Assembly: GCA_038224615.1 (NCBI GenBank)
Contig: JBBRFH010000195.1
Location: 1-6,662 of the forward strand
DNA from: JBBRFH01 sp038224615
Lineage (GTDB): Bacteria; Planctomycetota; Phycisphaerae; Tepidisphaerales; Tepidisphaeraceae
Reading direction: 5' to 3'
DNA: 6,662 nucleotides
Shown here in pieces: positions 1-6,016 of the stretch. The position numbers and the translations under genes were made by a program. The notes under the pieces were generated by a model, which made no database searches, was not told the origin of the DNA, and saw only the letters and a program-made list of their open reading frames with translations. How positions within the stretch are numbered: position 1 is the first letter of the stretch; every line of letters begins with the position of its first letter.

Positions 1-2
1 CT

Positions 3-620
3 CTACAGCAGCAGGCCCGGCCGGCGGACTGTGGCGGTTTTGGCGTCGCCGACGATGTCGTTGGAGCTGATCAGCCCATGCTCTCCCAGCGATCGGCCGG
101 CCTTGGTGTCGAGAATCAGGAATCGCCCGGCGCCGGGCATCGACGCGATGCGGTTGCCGTAGGCGTCGACCCCGGGGTAATAATCGCGGGTGGTCTCGTA
201 GCGACGATTCCACTTGGAATCGTCGGCGGCGTCGATCGTGGCGACGGTGCCTTCGACCGGGCCGTCCTTCTCGCGCAGCGTCACCCGCACGGTCTTGCCG
301 GCCAGTTGCTCCTGCAGCGGCGCCTTGGCGAGGTCCAGGGGCGCATCGACAAGCGTCGTCGTCACCCGTGTCGTCACCGGCGTGGCCGACTCGATAAAGA
401 ACGTGCCGTGGACGGGGGTGGGCACGTCCTCGATGCGGAACGTCCCCCCGCCGGGCAATTCCACCGTCCGCTCGACGACGGCCAGGCCGTTCTTGAACAG
501 ACCGACCGATTCGATTTTCGTCTGCACCGCCTGCCCCTCCACCGCGACCTCGTCGGCGGCAAAAAGCGGAGCAATTAGCGAAAGCATCACGATCGGGGCA
601 AGCAGACACGAACGGCGCAT
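3..620 (-). CDS. Secreted protein resembling the N-terminal part of DUF4139 proteins, apparently truncated
   Basis: The 205-residue product starts with a clear signal peptide: MRRS, a hydrophobic stretch to about residue 20, and likely cleavage after LFA (residues 19-21). It is therefore probably exported. A beta-rich region follows, with the pattern VGLFKNGLAVVERTVELPGG (about residues 38-57), then FRIEDVPTPVHGTFFIES. This resembles the N-terminal domain of DUF4139-type proteins, whose molecular role is poorly known. The ATG at 618-620 is chosen because GGAG lies 6 nt upstream and the signal peptide begins there; the frame stays open further upstream without protein-like content. Family members are, as I recall, usually far longer (roughly 450-600 residues), with a C-terminal DUF4139 domain. 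Here a TAG at 3-5 stops the protein just after RRPGLLL. Truncation, a sequence error or a genuinely short protein are all possible. The family call is by eye. Confidence 0.6.
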   Translation of the reverse strand: MRRSCLLAPIVMLSLIAPLFAADEVAVEGQAVQTKIESVGLFKNGLAVVERTVELPGGGTFRIEDVPTPVHGTFFIESATPVTTRVTTTLVDAPLDLAKAPLQEQLAGKTVRVTLREKDGPVEGTVATIDAADDSKWNRRYETTRDYYPGVDAYGNRIASMPGAGRFLILDTKAGRSLGEHGLISSNDIVGDAKTATVRRPGLLL

Positions 621-683
621 GGAGTTCTCCGGGGTTGAATGGTAATCATGTTCGACGCGCAGGGTTAACGAAAGTTCCCACTT

Positions 684-699
684 TGCAATTGCGACGCCA
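684..699 (-). promoter_or_regulatory. Candidate sigma-54 (-24/-12) promoter for the secreted protein gene
   Basis: Read on the minus strand this is TGGCGTCGCAATTGCA. It has TGGC at the -24 end and TTGCA at the -12 end, with the GG and GC doublets exactly 10 bases apart, as the sigma-54 consensus requires. The three bases after TGGC do not match the consensus. Transcription would start near position 673, leaving a leader of about 50 nt before the ATG at 620. No activator-binding site is recognisable. A 9-of-12 core match can occur by chance, so this is a candidate only. Confidence 0.3.
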
Positions 700-729
700 C
701 GCCGCAGCGCCGGTTTGAAGAAAAGTTGC

Positions 730-837
730 CCCGAGGACGGATTCGGCGAGCCTTTGGAGACGCAACAGGAACTCGACGACCTCGCCGCGTTCTGCGGCAA
801 GCACGACATCACGCTCGTCATCATCCCAAGCGGGTGA
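730..837 (+). pseudogene. Possible C-terminal remnant of a decayed gene
   Basis: Plus-strand codons from 730 to the TGA at 835-837 read PEDGFGEPLETQQE followed by LDDLAAFCGKHDITLVIIPS, then G and stop. This looks like real protein: an amphipathic helix followed by a hydrophobic beta strand, with codons typical of the window. No start codon or RBS exists in frame. The frame is closed by TAA at 643-645, and 646-729 reads as low-quality sequence. The helix-strand pattern is seen in many Rossmann-like and SGNH-hydrolase-type proteins, but the family cannot be named. It most likely represents the tail of a lost gene left between the divergent genes. A chance open frame is the alternative. Confidence 0.25.
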
Positions 838-840
838 ACA

Positions 841-898
841 GGCCTGGGGATACCGACGGCGCGCCGCGGCAATCGACGGGCGAGCGCAGGGCCTGGGG
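841..898. repeat. Pair of 9-bp direct repeats in a GC-rich intergenic stretch
   Basis: GGCCTGGGG occurs at 841-849 and again at 890-898, 49 bp apart start to start, both preceded by CAGG-like sequence (ACAGGCC and CAGGGCC). The second copy runs into GCACCCCCGTGC, a small GCAC/GTGC hairpin. No gene was recognised in 838-995. Function is unknown; the repeats could be operator half-sites or remnants of a dispersed repeat. Confidence 0.35.
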
Positions 899-959
899 CA
901 CCCCCGTGCGGGCCATTCCATTGCCGCTCCAACCGGGTCTTGAGCAGGATTTTCTTCTC

Positions 960-985
960 GGGCGTTCGGCTCGGGCGTTCGGCTT
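960..985. repeat. Two-copy 13-bp tandem repeat
   Basis: GGGCGTTCGGCTC (960-972) is followed immediately by GGGCGTTCGGCTT (973-985), identical except for the last base. It lies about 65 bp upstream of the hsp20 start codon, just above the likely promoter. It could be a duplicated regulator half-site or a replication-slippage product. Confidence 0.5.
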
Positions 986-995
986 GGCGCGCACA

Positions 996-1024
996 TTCGC
1001 CCTCTGCAAGATGTCGACTAGAAT
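996..1024 (+). promoter_or_regulatory. Candidate hsp20-lon promoter
   Basis: TAGAAT at 1019-1024 matches the -10 consensus at 5 of 6 bases. A weak -35 (TTCGCC, 996-1001) lies 17 nt upstream. Transcription would start near 1030 with a leader of about 18 nt. There is no CIRCE inverted repeat and no convincing sigma-32 element, so any heat control would have to come from something else, such as the tandem repeat just upstream. Confidence 0.3.
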
Positions 1025-1034
1025 GGACCATGAC

Positions 1035-1039
1035 AGGAG
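1035..1039 (+). promoter_or_regulatory. Ribosome binding site of hsp20
   Basis: AGGAG is placed 9 nt before the ATG at 1049. It is one of only two clear Shine-Dalgarno sequences in the window and fixes the start of the small heat-shock protein. Confidence 0.7.
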
Positions 1040-1048
1040 TCACGACAC

Positions 1049-1468
1049 ATGACCATCAAACTCGCGAGCGAGGCCTCGTTCGGCAGTATCGCCCGGCAGT
1101 TCGGCAAGCTCGACCCGCTGCATGCCGCCAAGAGCTATTTCGGCTTTCCGCCGGGGGACGCGTGGACGCCGAATGTAAACCTTTACGAGTCCGAGGCGTG
1201 CTACCTCGTCGCGGTTGACCTCGCGGGCGTGGAGAAGAGCCAGATCGACGTCACCGTCCACGGCCAGCGCCTGAAGCTAACCGGCACGCGCGAGGTGCCG
1301 ACCAAGGAGCCCAGCGAACCCTGTAGCCAGCGGCCGCGCGTACACCTGATGGAGATCGACCACGGCCCGTTCAGCCGCGAGGTCGAGCTTCCCGCGGATG
1401 TCGACCACGATCGCATCGCCGCATCCTTCAACAACGGATTGTTGTGGATTGAATTACCGAAGAAGTGA
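1049..1468 (+). CDS. Small heat-shock protein, Hsp20/alpha-crystallin family
   Basis: ATP-independent holdase chaperone of the cytoplasm. It binds unfolding proteins so that other chaperones or proteases can deal with them. The protein has 139 residues. The first 38 or so form a short variable N-terminal arm. The alpha-crystallin domain starts at WTPNVNLYESEACYLVAVDL (39-58) and continues through GVEKSQIDVTVHGQRLKLTG. It ends with FSREVELPADVDHDRIAASF and the hallmark A-x-x-x-N-G-x-L motif (A125, N129, G130, L132). The start is supported by AGGAG 9 nt upstream. The chain stops at LPKK, right after the last beta strand, so the usual C-terminal extension with an I-x-I/V anchor is missing. It precedes lon on the same strand. 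Family assignment is secure; the missing anchor is seen directly. Confidence 0.93.
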   Translation: MTIKLASEASFGSIARQFGKLDPLHAAKSYFGFPPGDAWTPNVNLYESEACYLVAVDLAGVEKSQIDVTVHGQRLKLTGTREVPTKEPSEPCSQRPRVHLMEIDHGPFSREVELPADVDHDRIAASFNNGLLWIELPKK

Positions 1469-1493
1469 AAGAGGACGCCGACAGTCAATCGTT

Positions 1494-1528
1494 GATAGTA
1501 GATAGCGAATGCCCTGCCATCGACTACC
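1494..1528. repeat. Imperfect inverted repeat between hsp20 and lon
   Basis: Arms 1494-1506 (GATAGTAGATAGC) and 1516-1528 (GCCATCGACTACC) pair at 10 of 13 positions around a 9-nt loop. The stretch 1465-1554 has lower GC than the rest of the operon and contains rare-looking codons (ATA, GTA, TTG) if read as protein. I take it as an intercistronic hairpin that could affect RNA processing or lon translation, rather than as part of the protease. Confidence 0.45.
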
Positions 1529-1554
1529 AGCTCAAGACTATCGACCCGAACAAA

Positions 1555-4146
1555 ATGGCCGACACCGAGATCAACATCGCCGCCTCCATGCCCACCTCCA
1601 GCGCGCCGACGCACACGGTCGTTCGTACACCGGCCAACGCGCAGATAAGCGTCCCGAACAAGCTGCCGATTTTGCCGATCCGCAGCATCGTCGTCTTCCC
1701 CGGCACGGTCATGCCGCTGCAGATCGGTCGGCCGCGGTCCAAGGCGCTGCTCGACGAAGTGATGCCCGGCGACAAGATTATCGGCGTCATCACGCAGCGC
1801 AACAGCAACGTCGACGACCCTGCCGTCGGCGACCTGCACGCGATGGGCGTGGTCTGCGTCATCCTCAAGCTCTTCAAGCTGCCGGATCAGAACCAGTCGA
1901 TCATCGTCCACGGCGTGGCGCGGTTCCGCGTGAAGCGCGTCGACCGCACCGAACCGTTCATGCTCGCCGACGTCGAGATCATCGAGGACGCCGCGGTCGA
2001 GACGCCGACGAAGGAATTTGAGGCGCTGGTCGCCAGCGTGCGGCAGGCGGCCAATCGCGTGATCGAGCTGTCGCCGAATACCCCCGACGAAGCGCAGCAG
2101 GTGCTGGCGAACATCACCGCCCCGGGCAGTCTCGCCGATTTCCTCGCCGCCAACGTGGCCGCCGAGACCGTCGAGAAGCAGACGATGCTCGAAGAGCTGA
2201 ACGTCGAAACCCGCCTGCGCCAGGTGGCCGCCAAACTCGGCACGCAACTCGACGTGCTGGAAATGCAGGCCAAGATCCAGTCGCAGGTGAAGGAGACGAT
2301 CGACAAGAACCAGCGCCGCTACTTTCTGCAGGAGCAGCTCAAGGCGATCCGCAAGGAACTCGGCGAAGGCGATTCCTCGGGCAACAGCGAGACCGACAAC
2401 CTGCGCGAGAAGCTCGTCGCCGCCAAGCTGCCCGATTATGCGATGAAGGAGGCCGAGCGCGAACTCGGACGGCTCGAATCGCTGCCCAGCGCGTCTCCCG
2501 AATACAGCGTCATCCGCACATACCTGCAGATCCTCGCCGAGTTGCCGTGGAGCGTCGAAACGCCGGACAAGCTCGACCTGAAACATTCGCGCGAGATCCT
2601 CGATCGCGATCACCACGACTTGGACAAGGTGAAGAAGCGCATCATCGAGTACCTCGCCGTCCGCAAGCTGAAGGAACAGCAGGCACAGCGTGAGCTGGAG
2701 GCAGCCGAAAAGAAGAAGAAGGCGAAGAAGCCCGCGGCCGAACCGACGAACGGGCAGCCTGAGCTTCCCGTCGATCCGCGTGACGTGTCGCATCACTCGA
2801 CGGATTTCGGCGGCGCGATCCTGTGCCTGGTCGGACCGCCCGGGGTCGGCAAGACCTCGCTGGGCAAGAGCGTCGCCGAGGCCATGGGCCGCAAGTTCGT
2901 GCGCGTCGCGCTGGGCGGCGTGCGCGACGAGGCCGACATCCGCGGCCACCGCCGAACCTACATCGGCTCAATGCCCGGCCGGATCATCTCCGAGCTGCGC
3001 AAGGCGGGCACGCGCAACCCGGTCATCATGCTCGACGAGATCGACAAAATGAGCAGCGACTTCCGCGGCGACCCCGCGTCGGCGATGCTTGAAGTGCTCG
3101 ACCCGGCGCAAAACCACACCTTCACCGACCACTACCTCGACACGCCGTTTGACCTGTCGAAGGTGATGTTCATCGCGACCGCCAACACCATGGACTCAGT
3201 CCCCGGGCCGCTGCGCGACCGCATGGAGGTCATCGAGATCCCCGGCTACACGTCGACGGACAAGCTCTTCATCGCCAAGCGATTCCTGGTCGCACGACAG
3301 CTTGAAGCCAACGGCCTGCAGAAGACGCAGGCGAAGTTCAGCGACGTGGCGCTCAAGGAAATCATCGACAGCTACACCCGCGAGGCGGGCGTGCGAAATC
3401 TCGAACGTGCGATCGGCTCGGTCGCCCGTTCGATCGCCGCCGACGTCGTGTCGGGTGCCGCCAAGAGCGTTATCGTCGACGTGCCGCTCGTGCAACGTGT
3501 GCTCGGTACGCAGCGCTTCGAGCCTGAACTCGCCAGCCGCACGGCCGTTCCTGGCGTCGCCACCGGCATGGCCTATACGCCCTATGGTGGCGAGATTCTA
3601 TTCATCGAAGCGACCCGCATGCCCGGCAAAGGACTGACCATCCTCACCGGACAGATCGGCGAAGTGATGAAGGAATCGGCGACGGCGGCGTTCTCGCTCA
3701 TCCGCTCGCGCGCCGACTCGCTCGGCATCGATTCCAAGCGACTGGCCGAGAGCGATATCCACATCCACGTCCCCGCCGGCGCGGTCCCCAAGGACGGGCC
3801 GAGCGCCGGGACGGCGATGTTTACGGCGCTGGCGTCGCTACTGACCAACAAGCCGGTCCGCCACGACGTCGCGATGACCGGAGAGATCACCCTGCGCGGC
3901 CTGGTGCTCCCGATCGGCGGCCTGAAGGAAAAGACCCTCGCCGCCCGCCGCGCGGGGATAAAGGAAGTGATCGTCCCCAAGCGCAACGAGAAGGATCTGG
4001 CCGACATCCCCGATGAGGTGAAGAAGACGCTGAAGTTCCACTTCGTCGAAAACGTCGACCAGGTGCTGGCGGTCGCACTCGCGGGCCCGCCGGCAAGCAT
4101 GAAACGGAATTCACTCCCAAATGGACCCCGCCGGCTTAAAGCCTAA
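1555..4146 (+). CDS. lon: ATP-dependent serine protease Lon (endopeptidase La)
   Basis: Cytoplasmic AAA+ protease that unfolds and degrades damaged and short-lived regulatory proteins. Counting 863 residues from the ATG at 1555: the substrate-binding LON domain begins at LPILPIRSIVVFPG (about 37) and runs to about 235. A helical region with YFLQEQLKAIRKELGE follows (256-271). The ATPase has Walker A GPPGVGKT (427-434) and Walker B VIMLDEID (490-497). The protease domain carries the catalytic dyad Ser750 (DGPSAG) and Lys791 (GGLKEK), both present. A charged Lys/Ala/Pro-rich insert (about 377-416) sits just before Walker A, where Escherichia coli Lon has a short linker. The start is uncertain: a GTG at 1465 overlapping the hsp20 stop (GTGA) would add 30 residues, but they cover low-GC sequence and an inverted repeat. 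Neither start has a good RBS. Likely co-transcribed with hsp20. Confidence 0.97.
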   Translation: MADTEINIAASMPTSSAPTHTVVRTPANAQISVPNKLPILPIRSIVVFPGTVMPLQIGRPRSKALLDEVMPGDKIIGVITQRNSNVDDPAVGDLHAMGVVCVILKLFKLPDQNQSIIVHGVARFRVKRVDRTEPFMLADVEIIEDAAVETPTKEFEALVASVRQAANRVIELSPNTPDEAQQVLANITAPGSLADFLAANVAAETVEKQTMLEELNVETRLRQVAAKLGTQLDVLEMQAKIQSQVKETIDKNQRRYFLQEQLKAIRKELGEGDSSGNSETDNLREKLVAAKLPDYAMKEAERELGRLESLPSASPEYSVIRTYLQILAELPWSVETPDKLDLKHSREILDRDHHDLDKVKKRIIEYLAVRKLKEQQAQRELEAAEKKKKAKKPAAEPTNGQPELPVDPRDVSHHSTDFGGAILCLVGPPGVGKTSLGKSVAEAMGRKFVRVALGGVRDEADIRGHRRTYIGSMPGRIISELRKAGTRNPVIMLDEIDKMSSDFRGDPASAMLEVLDPAQNHTFTDHYLDTPFDLSKVMFIATANTMDSVPGPLRDRMEVIEIPGYTSTDKLFIAKRFLVARQLEANGLQKTQAKFSDVALKEIIDSYTREAGVRNLERAIGSVARSIAADVVSGAAKSVIVDVPLVQRVLGTQRFEPELASRTAVPGVATGMAYTPYGGEILFIEATRMPGKGLTILTGQIGEVMKESATAAFSLIRSRADSLGIDSKRLAESDIHIHVPAGAVPKDGPSAGTAMFTALASLLTNKPVRHDVAMTGEITLRGLVLPIGGLKEKTLAARRAGIKEVIVPKRNEKDLADIPDEVKKTLKFHFVENVDQVLAVALAGPPASMKRNSLPNGPRRLKA

Positions 4147-4150
4147 AAGG

Positions 4151-4263
4151 CTGTTCCAGAACAGAAGAAAAAGAACCGCAGATTACGCAGATTTTTAATG
4201 CTATTCATCTGCGCAATCTGCGGTTTTAAAATCTTCTCTAAATAAAAAACCTGTTTCGAACAG
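4151..4263. repeat. Composite palindromic intergenic element (CCGCAGATTACGCAGAT type)
   Basis: A central inverted repeat (arms 4174-4192 and 4207-4225) is framed by two small palindromes, CTGTTCCAGAACAG (4151-4164) and CTGTTTCGAACAG (4251-4263). The whole unit is therefore roughly mirror-symmetric and distinctly A/T-richer than its surroundings. Sequences built on CCGCAGATTACGCAGAT recur, as I recall, between genes in many environmental bacteria, which would make this a REP-like dispersed element. Copy number in this genome cannot be seen from one window. Confidence 0.6.
4174..4225. terminator. Long hairpin between convergent genes, likely bidirectional terminator
   Basis: The arms are 19 nt each with one mismatch (AACCGCAGATTACGCAGAT against its near-complement) and a 14-nt loop. 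It begins 27 nt after the lon stop. On the minus strand the stem is followed by a U-rich tract (CTTTTTCTTCTGT), a good terminator for the leftward genes. On the plus strand only a short TTTT follows, so termination of lon here would be weaker. Confidence 0.6.
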
Positions 4264-4595
4264 CAAGCGACGCGATTTCAAGGCGGTAGCACAAAGGTCA
4301 AAACCTTGGATTCCCGCCCCGCCATTCGCTAAAACCACTCCGGAAAACGACGGTTGCAGCCGTACACTTCGCATAGTGCCCGTTAGGCACTTTTTCGAGG
4401 AGCTTGGTGGGCGCTTCTCGTAGACGCGACTTCCCAGGGATCCTTCGCCGCCGACACCCGGAGCGACTGCTCGTGCTGTAACGACGACATCAGTATCGTT
4501 ACCTGGCAAGCCGACACCATGCTCTGAACTACTTTACTTCGAGTCCAAAACATCGTCGGCGGGTGGCGCTTCCAACCGCTGGATTCGAATTGTCG
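4264..4595. other. Convergent intergenic region without a convincing gene
   Basis: No protein-like frame, tRNA or known RNA was recognised. It contains small inverted repeats: AAGGT/ACCTT around 4300, the terminator-like hairpin at 4375-4395, and a perfect 7-bp pair GTAACGA (4478-4484)/TCGTTAC (4496-4502) with an 11-nt loop. The density of hairpins would fit a structured RNA or decayed repeat DNA, but neither can be shown from the sequence alone. Confidence 0.4.
4375..4395 (+). terminator. Rho-independent terminator-like hairpin
   Basis: AGTGCC (4375-4380) and GGCACT (4386-4391) form a perfect 6-bp stem with a 5-nt loop CGTTA, followed directly by a run of five T (4391-4395). It is oriented for plus-strand transcription and lies about 230 nt after lon. 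That makes it either a second terminator for hsp20-lon read-through or the end of an unrecognised small RNA in 4264-4374. Confidence 0.5.
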
Positions 4596-5834
4596 TCACT
4601 GCTGGATATTAGTTGTCGCTGGACAGAGCTCGTCGATCAAATCGTTCGGGTCGAGCGTCATCCGCACCGTCGCCGATCCGTCGGGGTTGTAGTCGACCTG
4701 GTAGGTCCGTGCTCGGGCGATTGCGCGGCCGATGGCATCGGTGATGCGGGCGTCCTTGCTGGCGGCCTGGTCAAGCGTGGTCTGGTCGTCGAGCTTGAGT
4801 TGAAGGACCAACCGCTGCAGCGCATCGGTGGCCTTCTGCTCGGCGGCGCGGGCGGTACGAAGGCGCGACTTTCCGACCGGTGCCGACGTCGCCTCGGCGT
4901 TGATCGGGTCGCCGCCCCACGCGGGCACGCCGCGCAACACGATGGCCGGGCGGCGCAATTGCGTAGAGGCCTCGGCGCTCGACGCCACGCTGGCGCGGCC
5001 GACGATGATATTCGGCAATCGTGCGATGCCGACGTCCAGCGCCTGCAGCTTGTCGGGTTGACTCGTCAGTTCCGTCGTCGCGACTTGGCGGACTTGCTTG
5101 CCCAACCCATCCTTGTCGACGTAGACCGCGATCTCCACCTGGCGGTCGTCACGCAGTGTCACCCGGGTGGCAGGGAGCCCGGCGGCCCAGGTCGTGAGCT
5201 TCTGACGTCCATCAGCGAGCAGGAAACTACCGCCGACGGCTTGATTTGAAGTCACCTCGATGGCGGCGGTCTTGTCGACGATTGTCCCGGTCACGTTGGC
5301 GCGGGCGCGGGTAGCGGCATCGACACGGGCTTCGGCGGACACGTCGCGCCAACTAACGCTGTTGATCGACGTGACGACGTCCGCAAGCCGAGCCGCAGGG
5401 ATCGCCTGGCCGGTGCCGGAGAAGCTGCGGCGTGACCACTCGCGGTTGAGGCGGTCGACGTCCTTTTGCGTCACGCGCGGATCGCGCAGCTTGACTGAGA
5501 TCGCGCTTATCTGCGCGACCACCTTGGCAGCCGACACCGACATCTTGACCTGTACGATGTCCTGCTCGACCCACCGCGGCTGGCCCACGCGCTCGGCAGC
5601 GCCGACGAGGTCGTCGACCTGCACCGAGCCTGGATCCTTTTGAACCAATGTCCCCACGGAAACGCCCGGGGCGACAGGCATCGCGAGAATTTGCCCCCGC
5701 AGGTCGGCACGGGCGGCCTCACTCGCCGCGCGTACCTCCACGCGGTCCTCGGCCGTCGCGTCTGCCGGCGCAAGCGAGAGGGCAAGTGCCGTGAGCATTG
5801 CGACTGCTGCAGATTGCGCGCTGATCAGTACCAT
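4596..5834 (-). CDS. Secreted protein with three LPP20/FlgT-N-like repeats
   Basis: The 412-residue product has an N-terminal hydrophobic signal (about residues 1-28, likely cut after ADATA), without the lysines or arginines usual at the very start and without a lipobox. It is probably exported as a soluble or envelope-associated protein. I see three diverged copies of one module: about residues 30-105, 166-250 and 325-402. Each has Ala-rich helices (for example ARAAEQKATDALQRLVLQL), a middle helix, and a closing strand-turn-strand such as YNPDGSATVRMTLDPNDL. This is the pattern of LPP20-family lipoproteins and the FlgT N-terminal domain; exact function is unknown. The ATG at 5832-5834 is preferred; GTG and TTG lie just upstream in frame. 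No clear RBS. An extended -10 like TGCTATGCT (rightmost base near 5932) may drive it. Confidence 0.72.
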   Translation of the reverse strand: MVLISAQSAAVAMLTALALSLAPADATAEDRVEVRAASEAARADLRGQILAMPVAPGVSVGTLVQKDPGSVQVDDLVGAAERVGQPRWVEQDIVQVKMSVSAAKVVAQISAISVKLRDPRVTQKDVDRLNREWSRRSFSGTGQAIPAARLADVVTSINSVSWRDVSAEARVDAATRARANVTGTIVDKTAAIEVTSNQAVGGSFLLADGRQKLTTWAAGLPATRVTLRDDRQVEIAVYVDKDGLGKQVRQVATTELTSQPDKLQALDVGIARLPNIIVGRASVASSAEASTQLRRPAIVLRGVPAWGGDPINAEATSAPVGKSRLRTARAAEQKATDALQRLVLQLKLDDQTTLDQAASKDARITDAIGRAIARARTYQVDYNPDGSATVRMTLDPNDLIDELCPATTNIQQ

Positions 5835-5869
5835 CACCAAATTAGACCCGCTCGCGCCCCGACTGTTAG

Positions 5870-5897
5870 GCCCCGCTTACGTCTGATAAGCAGGGGC
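5870..5897 (-). other. Leader hairpin upstream of the LPP20-like gene
   Basis: GCCCCGCTTA (5870-5879) and TAAGCAGGGGC (5887-5897) pair completely apart from one bulged A, with a 7-nt loop. It sits 36 nt above the ATG at 5834, with no T-run on either side. It is therefore more likely a leader structure of the mRNA, or an attenuating or stabilising stem, than a classical terminator. Confidence 0.45.
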
Positions 5898-5993
5898 GGA
5901 GGTGCCGTCTGGGCGGACGCAGGAGCATAGCACGGGGCAACGGCGAGGGGAAAACGAGACGCGAAGGTTCCGCCCGCACCCCGGTGACTTCAA

Positions 5994-6016
5994 CAGAAGG
6001 ATGGTCAGTCCTTCTG
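5994..6016 (-). other. Stem-loop spanning the stop codon of the ESCRT-III-like gene
   Basis: CAGAAGGA (5994-6001) and TCCTTCTG (6009-6016) form a perfect 8-bp stem with a 7-nt loop that contains the TGA stop (5-to-3 on the minus strand). The sequence after the stem is TTGAAG, too poor in T for a strong intrinsic terminator. It may stabilise the 3' end of the message or cause partial termination before the next gene. Confidence 0.45.

Noticed and set aside
621..1043. Upstream extension of the DUF4139-like frame to an ATG at 1043
   Set aside because: The added sequence is Arg/Pro/Ser-rich without protein character, and the ATG at 620 has a good RBS and begins a signal peptide.
1000..1048. CIRCE or sigma-32 heat-shock element before hsp20
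   Set aside because: No TTAGCACTC/GAGTGCTAA inverted repeat and no CTTGAA/CCCCAT pair at suitable spacing.
1201..2949. A 582-residue minus-strand open frame opposite hsp20 and lon
   Set aside because: It is antisense to two secure genes, has a His/Arg/Asp/Leu-rich composition typical of the complement of GC-rich coding sequence, and shows no domain.
4290..4325. Sequence ending GATTCCCGCCCCGCCA resembling the 3' end of a tRNA
   Set aside because: No T-loop TTCRA in the right place and no matching 5' acceptor strand, D-arm or anticodon arm could be found upstream.
4201..4509. A 102-residue minus-strand open frame in the convergent region
   Set aside because: It reads through the palindromic repeat (its last residues come from the repeat arm), has no RBS or recognisable domain, and looks like chance.
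4563..5249. A 228-residue plus-strand open frame opposite the LPP20-like gene
   Set aside because: Arg/Gly/Leu-rich antisense shadow of a gene with a signal peptide and recognisable modules.
4382..5871. Two GTTAGGC sequences (4382-4388 and 5865-5871) that could be integron core sites around one gene
   Set aside because: No matching RYYYAAC partner lies within attC distance of either, so they do not form attC sites; the heptamer is short enough to recur by chance.
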